DNA from: Pedobacter frigoris
GTDB taxonomy: Bacteria > Bacteroidota > Bacteroidia > Sphingobacteriales > Sphingobacteriaceae
Assembly (NCBI RefSeq): GCF_005116445.1
Contig: NZ_SWBQ01000003.1
Span: 1 to 64,000, forward strand
Direction: 5' to 3'
DNA length: 64,000 nucleotides
Within the stretch, counting starts at the first letter, position 1. Each line of letters opens with the position of its first letter. The notes under the pieces were generated by a model. That model worked only from the letters and a program-made list of their open reading frames with translations, was not told the origin of the DNA and did not search any database. A program made the position numbers and the translations under genes. Positions 25,197 through 34,871 of this stretch are shown in pieces.

Positions 25197-25259
25197 ATGC
25201 TATCCGATATAAATGAGGTATATGAATTTGTAAAAACAAATCTTTTGGAAAAGATTTAA
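25197..25259 (+). CDS. Possible 20-residue leader peptide before hsdS
   Basis: ATG at 25197 to TAA at 25257-25259 encodes MLSDINEVYEFVKTNLLEKI, ending 1 bp before the hsdS start. It could couple translation to hsdS, be the eroded end of another gene, or be chance. No homologue is recognised. Confidence 0.2.
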   Translation: MLSDINEVYEFVKTNLLEKI

Positions 25260-25260
25260 A

Positions 25261-26820
25261 ATGAAAGAGCAACAAGAAAAATATGATTTACCCGAGGGTT
25301 GGGTTTGGGTCACGATTGATGATATTGGTATTGTAGTTAGTGGAGGCACACCACCTACTAAAAATAAAGAGTTTTGGGGAGGAGATATTTCTTGGATTAC
25401 ACCTGCTGATCTTTCGAATTATAATGAAAAATATATTGTAAGAGGAAGTAGGAATATAACTCAGATAGGATTGGATTATTCTTCAGCTAAATTAATATCT
25501 AAAGGCTCCATTTTATTTTCTTCACGAGCTCCTATAGGATATGTTGTAATAGCTAAAAATGATTTATCTACCAGTCAGGGATTTAAAAACTTGATCCCGA
25601 TGAGTCAGATTGATAGTGAATATATATATTATTATTTTTCCACATTAAAATTTCAAGCAGAAAAAGTAGCGAGCGGAACTACATTTTTAGAATTGTCTGC
25701 AAAAAATTTTTCAAATTTACCTTTACCTCTATGCACTTTAAACGAACAAAAGTTGATTGTATCTCAAATAGAGTTAATTTTTAGTAAGCTTGATGAAGCG
25801 GAGTCTGGATTAAAAAAGACTGAAAAACACTTAAGAATATATAAACAGGCATTGTTGAAAAATGCATTTGCTGGTAAGTTGACGAACAAAGATCTAACAG
25901 CAGATAAATTACCAATCGATTGGAGGATCGTCAAAGTTTCAGATCTTTCAAATGTAGTTAGAGGAGGTTCTCCAAGACCAGCAGGAGACAGTAGGTATTA
26001 TGAAGGTAATATTCCGTTTTTGAAAGTAAAAGACATAACTAAAGATTCAAAAGTACACCTAACTACATTTGAGTATACAATTAAAGAGGCTGGCTTGATT
26101 AAAACAAGAAAAATAAAACCAAAAACTCTACTTCTATCAAATAGTGGCGCTACACTAGGCATTCCTAAAATATGTATGATTGATTCAACAATAAATGATG
26201 GTATTGCAGCATTTTTAGATCTTGACGAGAGAAGTATTTATTATTTATATTACTTTTTTCTTTTAAACACTCAAAAACTAAGAGATATTAGTATGGGTGC
26301 AACTCAACCAAACTTGAATACTACTATTATTAAGAATATCGAGTTGCCGTATTGCTCATTTGATGAACAAAGACAAATAGTTGCAATTATAGAGTCGAGA
26401 TTTACTTTAGTTGATAATTTACAAAAGACGGTTGAAAATGTTTTAAATGAAATTATTGCTTTAAAACATTCTATCTTAAAAAAGGCATTTGAGGGCCGAT
26501 TGGTTAACTATACTTCAAATGAATCTGTGGAAAACTTATTAAAAGACATAAAAGAAGAAAAAATATTATATTTTGAAAATCAAAAAGAACTGAGTCGTAG
26601 TAAACCAAAACAAAAGAAACAAATGGAAGAAAAGAAATCCATCCTTGAAATTTTAAAGGAATCTAATTCACCAATATCAGCTCAGGAACTTTGGGAAAAA
26701 TCTACAAGTGAAGGAGATATAGAACAATTCTACAGTGAAATAAAAGAAATCTACTATCAGATAGATGAGTTAAAATCAAAAACAGAATCACTTTTAACTT
26801 TAAAAGATGAAAATAAATAA
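25261..26820 (+). CDS. hsdS: Type I restriction system specificity subunit HsdS
   Basis: 519 residues with the usual two target-recognition halves. TRD1 is about 10-180 (GWVWVTIDDIGIVVSGGTPPTK, LSTSQGFKNLIP), TRD2 about 215-400 (WRIVKVSDLSNVVRGGSPRPAG). Each is followed by a conserved helix (KQALLKNAFAGKLT; KHSILKKAFEGRLV) that sets the spacing of the bipartite target and contacts HsdM. Residues about 440-519 are an extra lysine-rich and helical tail (SILEILKESNSPISAQELWEKS) resembling a winged helix, longer than in a minimal HsdS. It overlaps the AAA ATPase gene by 14 bp. Confidence 0.92.
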   Translation: MKEQQEKYDLPEGWVWVTIDDIGIVVSGGTPPTKNKEFWGGDISWITPADLSNYNEKYIVRGSRNITQIGLDYSSAKLISKGSILFSSRAPIGYVVIAKNDLSTSQGFKNLIPMSQIDSEYIYYYFSTLKFQAEKVASGTTFLELSAKNFSNLPLPLCTLNEQKLIVSQIELIFSKLDEAESGLKKTEKHLRIYKQALLKNAFAGKLTNKDLTADKLPIDWRIVKVSDLSNVVRGGSPRPAGDSRYYEGNIPFLKVKDITKDSKVHLTTFEYTIKEAGLIKTRKIKPKTLLLSNSGATLGIPKICMIDSTINDGIAAFLDLDERSIYYLYYFFLLNTQKLRDISMGATQPNLNTTIIKNIELPYCSFDEQRQIVAIIESRFTLVDNLQKTVENVLNEIIALKHSILKKAFEGRLVNYTSNESVENLLKDIKEEKILYFENQKELSRSKPKQKKQMEEKKSILEILKESNSPISAQELWEKSTSEGDIEQFYSEIKEIYYQIDELKSKTESLLTLKDENK

Positions 26821-28414
26821 CGTCCATATAAAGGGTAGATTTAAGAATCTAGAGGATTTTTATTTTGATTTTGGAGAAAGTTCTATGGAGACAGTATTGC
26901 TTGGGCTGAATGCTACAGGCAAGTCTAACTTTATGGAAGCATTAGTTATAATCTTTAGAGATTTAGATTTAGAAAGAGCTCCAATACTATATAAGCAAGG
27001 TCAAGCATTTGAATATAACATTACTTATACCTGTCGGGATAAAAGTATAGAAGTAGATTATTCCGTCAAACAAGGATATTCCTTCTCAATTGATGGCGAG
27101 AAATTAAAATCAAAAGCACAGTTTTTCAAAAACAAAAATGAGTATTTGCCTAGTCATGTTTTTGTTTACTACTCGGGTTTAAGCGAACGCTTAAGATCTT
27201 TGTATGCAGATCATAAACTTCAGCAATTTAAGAAAATGATGGATCCAACATCAAAATATGAAGACTTTAAAGAAATGCCTAGAATTTTTTTAGTAGAGCC
27301 AATCCATGCGAGTTTTGCTTTAATTGCTTTTTATTTATTTGATGAAAGAGAGAAAGAAACGATAGATTTTTTGAAAAGAGAACTTAACATAGTAGATTTT
27401 GGTTCAGCTCTTTTTATGTTGAAGCAACCCAATTGGTCTAAATCTCGTAAAGATCCAGATCACTTTTGGAATACTGCTGGCTTAGTCCGCAGGTTCATTG
27501 AAGACTTGTGGAATTTCTCGATTGTGCCAATGTTCTATAAGGAAACCGTAAGAGGAGCCTTAAACAAAAGAGAAACATTAAGCAGGCTCTTTCTTTTCTT
27601 AAAAGACAAAGAAGCAATCAGAGCATTTGTTGAAATGAAATATGAAAACAAAATTACTTTGTTTAATGCCTTATGCAGTCTTCATTATTCGGAATTAGTG
27701 GAAGACCAAGATGTCAGGATAAAAGTTCTCAAAGAGCATGTTGAAGGTGAATTAGCTATGGGGGAACTTAGTGAAGGAGAAAAGCAATTAATTACAGTGC
27801 TTGGTCTACTTAAATTTACAAAGGATGATGAAGCACTTATTTTACTTGATGAACCAGATACTCATTTGAATCCTTTATGGAAATGGAAATACCTTGAATT
27901 TTTGGAAAATGTAGTGAGTAAATCTGCTAAAACTCAAATTGTTTTTTGTACACATGACCCATTAGTTATAGGTGGTATGGAAAAAGAGCAGGTCAGAGTA
28001 TTTAAAAGAGATGCCAATTATAAAACCGAAGTAACGGAGCCAGATGTAAGCCCAAAAGGTCTTGGTGTAGCAGGGATATTAACTAGTCCTTTGTTCGGTC
28101 TTCCTACGATATTGGATAAAAAGACTCAAGAAAAATTGAATAGGAAAAGATATTTACAAGGTCGTTTAATGAGAGAAAAATTAAATGAAATTGAATATGA
28201 TGAGTATCAAAAATTAAAGGCAGAATTAGAAGATTATGGATTCTATGAAGAGGTTGAAGATAAGTGGTTTAAAGCTTATTTAGGTGAAATGTCAAAACTA
28301 GAAGCTTTTGGTAAAACTGAATTAACAGAATCTGAAAAAAAATTATTGTCTGAACAAAGTACTAAAGCCGCAGAACGCGTTTTAAAACTAATTCAAAAAG
28401 ATGAATTAACATGA
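26807..28414 (+). CDS. Restriction-associated AAA ATPase (PtuA/Septu-like)
   Basis: 535 residues of the RecF/SMC-like ATPase class: Walker A G33-LNAT-GKS (G33 to S40), signature ELSEGEKQ, Walker B ALILLDEPDTHLNP (D348, E349), and a D-loop and switch His (FCTHDPLVI). Middle segments are helical, with no long coiled coil. The family is annotated as restriction-system-associated AAA ATPase and pairs with HNH proteins as in Septu (PtuA). Overlaps hsdS by 14 bp and the HNH gene by 4 bp (ATGA), so all three are translationally coupled. Role: nucleotide-dependent sensor or gate of the nuclease, inferred. Confidence 0.85.
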   Translation: MKINNVHIKGRFKNLEDFYFDFGESSMETVLLGLNATGKSNFMEALVIIFRDLDLERAPILYKQGQAFEYNITYTCRDKSIEVDYSVKQGYSFSIDGEKLKSKAQFFKNKNEYLPSHVFVYYSGLSERLRSLYADHKLQQFKKMMDPTSKYEDFKEMPRIFLVEPIHASFALIAFYLFDEREKETIDFLKRELNIVDFGSALFMLKQPNWSKSRKDPDHFWNTAGLVRRFIEDLWNFSIVPMFYKETVRGALNKRETLSRLFLFLKDKEAIRAFVEMKYENKITLFNALCSLHYSELVEDQDVRIKVLKEHVEGELAMGELSEGEKQLITVLGLLKFTKDDEALILLDEPDTHLNPLWKWKYLEFLENVVSKSAKTQIVFCTHDPLVIGGMEKEQVRVFKRDANYKTEVTEPDVSPKGLGVAGILTSPLFGLPTILDKKTQEKLNRKRYLQGRLMREKLNEIEYDEYQKLKAELEDYGFYEEVEDKWFKAYLGEMSKLEAFGKTELTESEKKLLSEQSTKAAERVLKLIQKDELT

Positions 28415-29307
28415 GAGTGATAAATTTATCTGATTTAAAAGCTAAATTCGATAGTCTTGAAGGCAAACATCCTGGAAGTTTTGATGATTGGGTTCAACGT
28501 GCAGACAAGTGTTTAAAGGATATTCGTCCAATGACCAAAAAGCAAAGAAGTGACTATTGGTCTAGAAATAATATTTGGTCAGAATTGTATCCTGCATTAT
28601 CTGAATTATCGGGTCATAAATGTTGGTATTCTGAAGCTCCAGAAAGTTCTGGCGAATGGGAGATTGAGCACTTCCGACCTAAAGCAGAATCTAAATCTGA
28701 AAATGGTGCTGTAATTCTTGAAGATGGTTATTGGTGGCTTTCATATAGTTGGAGTAACTTTCGTTTTGCAGGCTCCTTAGTCAATAAACTTAGGAAAGAT
28801 AGATTTGATTCAGGAAATGCGGTTTATGGTAAAGGAAATTTCTTTCCATTAGATGGAGATGGTTTGGCTCAAACAGATGATGAAGAATGTGATTGCGAAA
28901 GGCCACTTCTTATTGACCCCATAAAACCAAGAGATGTAACGTTGATATCATTTGATCAAAATGGAGATCCATATCCTACATACAGTCAAGAAGATAATCC
29001 TTTATATAATAAAAAAGCTACCCTTTCTATAAGGTTTTATGGTTTAGATCACACACCCCTACGCAGGGGAAGAAGTAAGATTTGGTCCAATTGTGAAATG
29101 GTAGTGAAAAAAGCACATAATTACATAAAAAACAACATCAATGATCCAGTACGGAGAGATGAAAAAATAGATGAATGCTATCTTCTTCTTCATAATTACT
29201 CAAAATATACAGAACCTTATTCTATGATTGTAAGAAATTTTGTAAAAGAAAAAATTAAGGACGATGAATATGGCTGGCTAAAAGATGTAGAACGAGTATT
29301 AGTATAA
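28411..29307 (+). CDS. HNH nuclease (PtuB-like, TIGR02646 family)
   Basis: 298 residues. The HNH core is KCWYSEAPESSGEWEIEHFRPK near residues 70-92, with Cys, the Glu-His pair and a downstream NFRFAG segment; IDPIKP and FYGLDHTPLRRGR are motifs of the TIGR02646 family, which includes PtuB and the retron Ec78 nuclease. These nucleases cleave DNA or tRNA once released by the ATPase. Coupled to the AAA gene by a 4-bp overlap. Whether HsdS/HsdM guides it is unknown. Confidence 0.85.
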   Translation: MRVINLSDLKAKFDSLEGKHPGSFDDWVQRADKCLKDIRPMTKKQRSDYWSRNNIWSELYPALSELSGHKCWYSEAPESSGEWEIEHFRPKAESKSENGAVILEDGYWWLSYSWSNFRFAGSLVNKLRKDRFDSGNAVYGKGNFFPLDGDGLAQTDDEECDCERPLLIDPIKPRDVTLISFDQNGDPYPTYSQEDNPLYNKKATLSIRFYGLDHTPLRRGRSKIWSNCEMVVKKAHNYIKNNINDPVRRDEKIDECYLLLHNYSKYTEPYSMIVRNFVKEKIKDDEYGWLKDVERVLV

Positions 29308-29321
29308 TAAATTTTTAAATA

Positions 29322-30779
29322 ATGGCATCAACAAATATATTAGTAGCAAAAATCTGGTCATTCTGTGATACCCTGCGTGATGATGGTTTAGGCTATGGGG
29401 ATTACTTAGAACAGCTAACTTATTTACTGTTTCTCAAAATGGCGGACGAAAATAAAAACCAATATCAAATTCCTGAAGGATGTGACTGGCAAGAATTAAA
29501 ATCGTCAAATCAAATAATTGAAAGTTACGAATCAATATTAAAAAAGCTCTCAAATTCAGGTGGAATGCTGAGCAAAATATTTGCTGGAGCATTAAACAAA
29601 ATACATGATTCTGTTAAGCTAAAGAGATTAATCAATCTAATAGATGAAGAAGACTGGACATCACATGAAATAGATGTTAAGGGAGAGATTTATGAATCCT
29701 TACTGCAAAAGAATGCTGAAAATAGTGGAGCGGGTCAATATTTCACACCGAGATCGGTAATTACTGCTATGGTTGAATGTGTGCAACCTAAACCAAAAGA
29801 AAAAGTTGCAGATCCTTCTTGTGGTACAGGTGGCTTCTTTTTAGGTGTGCTTAATCATTTAAGAAAAATTAAGCTTAATAAATCAGAGCAAGAGTTTTTG
29901 AAGTTTCATACATTCAAAGGGTGGGAAATTGAAAAAGCCACTGCTCGGCTATGTTTAATGAACCTCTTTTTACACGGAGTTGGAGATTTAAAGGAAACTC
30001 CTGAAATAGAAGTTACAGATAGCTTAAAAAGAGCTAATGGAGAGGTGTTGGAATCGGAAAAAGTTGACATAGTACTTGCTAATCCTCCGTTTGGCGTAAG
30101 TAGTAGTGATATACCAACAACAGATAGAAAACAAGCAGAAAAAGACGGATATTTTCTAAGGAAAGATTTTTGGATAACGACAAGTAACAAACAACTAGCT
30201 TTTTTACAGCACATAGTAACAATGTTAAATGAAAATGGACGTGCTGCCGTCGTTCTTCCAGATAATGTACTCTTTGAAGGAGGGGCTGGTGAAACAATTC
30301 GGAAAAAGCTTCTTGAAAACACAAATTTACATACAATTCTTAGACTACCTACAGGGATTTTTTATGCTCAGGGAGTAAAATCAAATGTACTTTTCTTTCA
30401 AAAAAAATCTAAATTAAAGTTACCAGCAACTAAAGAGGTTTGGATTTATGATTATCGGACAAATATCAGGCATACTCCAAAAAAGAACCCATTAAAGAAT
30501 GAGCATCTAGAAGATTTCATAAAGTGCTTTAATGCAAATAATATTTCAAAAAGAAAAGAAACTTGGAGTCAAGATAATGAAACTGGTCGTTGGCGTAAAT
30601 ATTCGTATGAGGAAATAATTGAAAAGGATAAAACAAATTTGGATATATTCTGGCTCAAAGACGACAATCTGATTGACTTAGATAATCTGCCCGATCCTGA
30701 AGTACTGATTGATGATATTATTGAAAATATTGAAAGTGCTTTGTCTAATTTTAGAATGATTAAGGATTCGTTGAACTAG
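29322..30779 (+). CDS. hsdM: Type I restriction system methyltransferase HsdM
   Basis: 485 residues. N-terminal helical HsdM_N (IWSFCDTLRDDGLGYGDYLEQLTYLLFLKMADE) then the N6-adenine methylase core: SAM motif I DPSCGTGGFF (from residue 164) and catalytic motif IV NPPF (residues 254-257). The C-terminal tail is helical. It lies 14 bp after the HNH gene and should methylate the HsdS target in an M2S complex. A gene for HsdR does not follow. Confidence 0.94.
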   Translation: MASTNILVAKIWSFCDTLRDDGLGYGDYLEQLTYLLFLKMADENKNQYQIPEGCDWQELKSSNQIIESYESILKKLSNSGGMLSKIFAGALNKIHDSVKLKRLINLIDEEDWTSHEIDVKGEIYESLLQKNAENSGAGQYFTPRSVITAMVECVQPKPKEKVADPSCGTGGFFLGVLNHLRKIKLNKSEQEFLKFHTFKGWEIEKATARLCLMNLFLHGVGDLKETPEIEVTDSLKRANGEVLESEKVDIVLANPPFGVSSSDIPTTDRKQAEKDGYFLRKDFWITTSNKQLAFLQHIVTMLNENGRAAVVLPDNVLFEGGAGETIRKKLLENTNLHTILRLPTGIFYAQGVKSNVLFFQKKSKLKLPATKEVWIYDYRTNIRHTPKKNPLKNEHLEDFIKCFNANNISKRKETWSQDNETGRWRKYSYEEIIEKDKTNLDIFWLKDDNLIDLDNLPDPEVLIDDIIENIESALSNFRMIKDSLN

Positions 30780-30797
30780 AACTATAAAGTGTTTTTC

Positions 30798-33700
30798 ATG
30801 AATGATTTTTTAAACGATAATATTTTTGATGTCGATTGTGATTTATTATTGATACCAATTTCAACAGTTGGCACCATTTCTAATTCTTTTAGAAGCGGTT
30901 TAGAAGAAATGAATATTGCAACAGATCTTTGGGAGAATAAGGATTATGAACTTGGTGATGTTAGAATATTACCTGAAAAATCAAAGAGAAAATTCATAGC
31001 TTTTGTTTGTACGGTCGATGGATATGATGGTGCTTATTATGCAATTAGATTAATAGGAAAAAGGCTGGCAGAAAAAGTAACAGAATTAAAAGATATTAGA
31101 GAAATAGCTAGTCCAATATTAGGAACAGGAGCTGGTAAACTTCAACCACATCTGAGTCTGAACATTATGCGTTCTGCATTTTATGAAAACAAAAATGTAG
31201 AAGGTATTCGATTAACTTTTTGTACTCCGGATGAAGAGATACTTTATTCTGTAAGAAATCATACATTAGATATTGACACTCCCAGCGGCCAATTAGTTAT
31301 TGAAGCTGAAATTCCAAATATTCACGTCAATGAATTGGTAGAAAGAATTCAGTATGATAAAGAGTTTTATTATGAATTAGCTGAAAGAAAATTTAATGAG
31401 TTTATCGAACATGAATTGCCCAAAAATTTTTATGAGCAATTGGCGAATCAATTTAAGTCTTCTGGAATTACCTTTAAAGAATTCATCAATTCGGATTTAT
31501 CTAAAGAACAACATGAATTCACGATGCTTTGTGGAGAATTAATCGCTTACATTGATTTTAATGCATATCATAAAAATATATGGAATAGATATCCAGATAA
31601 ACGTGTATTAGCTAAATCTGCAGTCCGTCAGAATGATTGGTTTTTGAATTTTGTCAAGTTTAAACTGACCAATAAGCATAGCTCTCTGAGTCCAAGTATC
31701 AAAAATGCATTTGCTTACTTGAAATCTCCTAGTAATAATCTCACAATGCTTTCTGAAAATCATAGAAAGAAAGTTTTGGAGAATATTTTCCATGATAGAA
31801 TTTATAATGATAGGTTTGAAGAAACAATACTGATTTTTTTTAAAAGATTAGGATTAAAAACCCAAAACCCTGAAAACTTCGGCGCCCTTTGTAGTCGTAT
31901 TCTTTATTTACCATTTGTCAAACCTATTTGGAATGAGAGCATGTCAAAGGATCATTATCTAGAAGATAATCTAAGATATACCGACTTATCAACGGCAAGT
32001 TTTCTGATTGAGCAATGTTTAAAAACCAATTCAAAAATATTGGATTTAGGGAATTGTGGATTAAGAAATTTGGAGATTATACCTGAACTTTTCGAGTGTA
32101 CTCATATAGAGGTATTGATTTTAAGTAATGAATGGGCTGAATATAAAAATGGCAAATGGAGAAAACTCACTAGTAAAAACAAAGGGAATAGAAATAACAT
32201 TGAATCTTTGCCGGAATCAATGAATAAATTCTCCGAGCTAAAAATCTTAGTTTGTGGGGGCGATTGGAACGATTACAATAACCAAAAATGGAACAGGTGG
32301 GGTATTACTTCTATTACTTCTATTTCTAAGCTAAAAAAGCTAGAATACCTAAATCTAAGTAATAATGAGCTAACTAACATAATAGGTCTAAAGAGGTTAA
32401 CTTTACTTAAAATCGTTCATTTAAATAATAATGAAATATCAAAAGTTGAATTTTTAAATGAGTTAAGCAATCTTAAAGAGCTATATCTTAGCAATAACAA
32501 GATTAAAACGGTAGATTTTATTAGTGGATTAGTCAATATTGAGACAGTAGATTTACACAACAATATTATCAGAGATCTCAGACCAATCATAAAAATCATT
32601 CAAAATATTGGGATTAGTAATGATAAGTGGGAAATAAATACATTAAACATAGCAAATAATCCTTTGGAATTACCACCAATGGAAATAGTAACATTAGGCA
32701 AAGAAGAAGTTCTAGGTGTACTTGATGATATAGAAAAAAGAGGTCGTTATGTCAATAAAGATATTAAGGTTATTCTGGTTGGTAATAGCGAGGTTGGTAA
32801 ATCTACCTTGGTAAAATATCTCGATAAAGAAAATGGTCTAGAAGATGAACATCTTCCTACTCTTTGGATGGAAGAGAAGATTATAAACAGTAAGTATTCG
32901 GTTAATACCATCGGAGAAGAGTGTTTGTTACACATATTTGATTTTGGAGGACACGACTATTATCATGATACTCATCATTTGTTTTATAGTACCAATACAA
33001 TTTATCTCCTATTGTGGGATAAAGAAACTAATAATTTAAATTCAAGAAAAATTCTGCAGAAAAGCAGAAAAAACTTAGAGATAGAAGTTGAAACTCAAGA
33101 TTACCCTATAAGATATTGGTTAGATTCTGTAAAGTTTTATACCAAAGATGTTGAAGCAGATAATTTTGAATTTGAAATTAAAAGAGATGTCACTTATGAC
33201 AGCCCACTACTCTTAATTCAGAATAAGGTTGACAATGCTTCCGAAATTGTATTTCAAGATAATAAAACTCTCAAAAATGACTATTCATTTATTTATGATA
33301 TGATTAATATTTCCCTTAAGCCCAAAAGAAATTTAGATCATTTTGATAGTTTGTTTTTGGAGATGCTTAACAAGATGAATATTATTGGAGCTGTTCTTCC
33401 TAAGTTCTATGAGACAATAAAGAACAGCATAAATTCTTATAAAGGAGAGCCTGTGCTAACTTTTTTTGAATTTGTAAGTTATTGCAATGGAATAATTAAA
33501 AATCCTATTGATGATTCTCAAGCTAAAAGGTTAGTTAAATATTTAGAACAAGTTGGACTTGTGTTATGTACAAGTAAAGACATGGATGAAAAGATATACA
33601 TTGATAAGAAATGGGTTATTGAGAATATGCATAAAGTCCTTGAAAAACTTGTGGATAAGAAAGGAGAATTTAAAAGAGATTATGTTGTAAGAATTCTTGG

Positions 33701-34871
33701 TAATGATGACAGTAAAGTTGATGATTTACTGTTAATGATGGAGGAGTTTAAGATTATTTTCAAAAACCCTTATTCAGATATATATATTGCGCCACTTTAT
33801 CTACCTAAAATTCCTGATGGAAAAATTAAGTTGTTTCTTAATGAAAGTCAGATTACATATCGAAGATTTGAGTTCAAAGGATTCATTCATAAAAATGTTA
33901 TTTTAAGTATATTTCAGAAATTTGGAACTCTTTTTTCTTCTGATAAGAATATAGATATTTTTTATTATTGGAAAGACGGATTGATAATAAAGAATCCAAA
34001 CACAGACGAAATTATAATGATAAGATTTCATCTCGGTAATGAAAATGGGAATGCTTGTATTGATATTTATGATTTATCTCAAAAAGAGAAGCCTATATTC
34101 AGAGATGACGTGCTCAAGTTCATTAGAGATGTTAATCAAGGTTATGAATTAGAAGAAATGATTACCTTGGATGGGATTGATTATATATCAAAAGAACTAC
34201 TTGAAGAGAATGCCAAAATAGGTAAGCATGTCTTTTCAGAAAAGAAATTATCTGAACCTGTGAAATCAGAACAACAAAAGCTTTTTAAACTAAAAGATTA
34301 TATGGAATTTATAGACAACCCTGTTAAAAAGAAAAAAGTAGTCATATCTTATTCCAAAAAAGATGTAGCACAGATTCATACTTTGAAGAGATATTTACGC
34401 CCTTTAGTAGATGCCGAACTAATTGAAGAACCATGGTACTGTACTAGTTTAAATCCTGGTGATGATTGGGATGGAAAAATCAAACATAAATTTCAAGAAG
34501 CAGACATTATATTTTTCATGATTAGTGAATATTTTTACAGCACTAAATATATAATTGATCACGAAATTAAAACTGCTATTGATAGATATGACAATGGTGA
34601 GAGCATCAAAATTGTTCCAATAATTTTAGAGTTCTACGATTGGGGTAGAAAGAATCCGCATAATCTTCAACGGTTTTCAGCTTTACCATATCAAGCAAAA
34701 CCAATTAGTGATTTTGGCAACCCAAAATTGGCTTGGAGTACAATTACTTCTTCTGTAAAAATGATGATAGAAAAAGACCTAGATCCAGGAAAAATTGAGA
34801 TAATAAGTCGCGATCTTGAAGAAATCTACGAAAGACAAGTTAAAGGAAAATTAGATAATAATTCATTATAA
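30798..34871 (+). CDS. Macro-like/LRR/ROC-COR/TIR protein (bacterial Roco-TIR), candidate defence effector
   Basis: 1357 residues from the ATG at 30798 (a GTG at 30789 is in frame). Order: residues 1-165 macro-like fold (GDVRIL, SPILGTGAGKLQPHLSL near 103-119); about 165-400 helical, unassigned; about 405-645 leucine-rich repeats (LEYLNLSNNELTNI, LKELYLSNNKIKTV); 655-about 830 ROC GTPase with P-loop GNSEVGKST (G662, K668) and DFGGHD (715-720), and QNKVD as the NKxD motif; about 850-1140 COR-like; 1178-about 1330 TIR (KKVVISYSKKDV, SEYFYSTKYI) with the probable NADase Glu1256. TIR domains of defence proteins cleave NAD+; macro domains bind ADP-ribose products. LRR plus ROC would sense and switch. 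Position after hsdM is where hsdR normally lies. Confidence 0.85.
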   Translation: MNDFLNDNIFDVDCDLLLIPISTVGTISNSFRSGLEEMNIATDLWENKDYELGDVRILPEKSKRKFIAFVCTVDGYDGAYYAIRLIGKRLAEKVTELKDIREIASPILGTGAGKLQPHLSLNIMRSAFYENKNVEGIRLTFCTPDEEILYSVRNHTLDIDTPSGQLVIEAEIPNIHVNELVERIQYDKEFYYELAERKFNEFIEHELPKNFYEQLANQFKSSGITFKEFINSDLSKEQHEFTMLCGELIAYIDFNAYHKNIWNRYPDKRVLAKSAVRQNDWFLNFVKFKLTNKHSSLSPSIKNAFAYLKSPSNNLTMLSENHRKKVLENIFHDRIYNDRFEETILIFFKRLGLKTQNPENFGALCSRILYLPFVKPIWNESMSKDHYLEDNLRYTDLSTASFLIEQCLKTNSKILDLGNCGLRNLEIIPELFECTHIEVLILSNEWAEYKNGKWRKLTSKNKGNRNNIESLPESMNKFSELKILVCGGDWNDYNNQKWNRWGITSITSISKLKKLEYLNLSNNELTNIIGLKRLTLLKIVHLNNNEISKVEFLNELSNLKELYLSNNKIKTVDFISGLVNIETVDLHNNIIRDLRPIIKIIQNIGISNDKWEINTLNIANNPLELPPMEIVTLGKEEVLGVLDDIEKRGRYVNKDIKVILVGNSEVGKSTLVKYLDKENGLEDEHLPTLWMEEKIINSKYSVNTIGEECLLHIFDFGGHDYYHDTHHLFYSTNTIYLLLWDKETNNLNSRKILQKSRKNLEIEVETQDYPIRYWLDSVKFYTKDVEADNFEFEIKRDVTYDSPLLLIQNKVDNASEIVFQDNKTLKNDYSFIYDMINISLKPKRNLDHFDSLFLEMLNKMNIIGAVLPKFYETIKNSINSYKGEPVLTFFEFVSYCNGIIKNPIDDSQAKRLVKYLEQVGLVLCTSKDMDEKIYIDKKWVIENMHKVLEKLVDKKGEFKRDYVVRILGNDDSKVDDLLLMMEEFKIIFKNPYSDIYIAPLYLPKIPDGKIKLFLNESQITYRRFEFKGFIHKNVILSIFQKFGTLFSSDKNIDIFYYWKDGLIIKNPNTDEIIMIRFHLGNENGNACIDIYDLSQKEKPIFRDDVLKFIRDVNQGYELEEMITLDGIDYISKELLEENAKIGKHVFSEKKLSEPVKSEQQKLFKLKDYMEFIDNPVKKKKVVISYSKKDVAQIHTLKRYLRPLVDAELIEEPWYCTSLNPGDDWDGKIKHKFQEADIIFFMISEYFYSTKYIIDHEIKTAIDRYDNGESIKIVPIILEFYDWGRKNPHNLQRFSALPYQAKPISDFGNPKLAWSTITSSVKMMIEKDLDPGKIEIISRDLEEIYERQVKGKLDNNSL

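Noticed and set aside
30798..34871. Giant gene after hsdM as hsdR
   Set aside because: No DEAD/DEAH helicase or PD-(D/E)xK motifs are visible; LRR, ROC and TIR motifs are clear.
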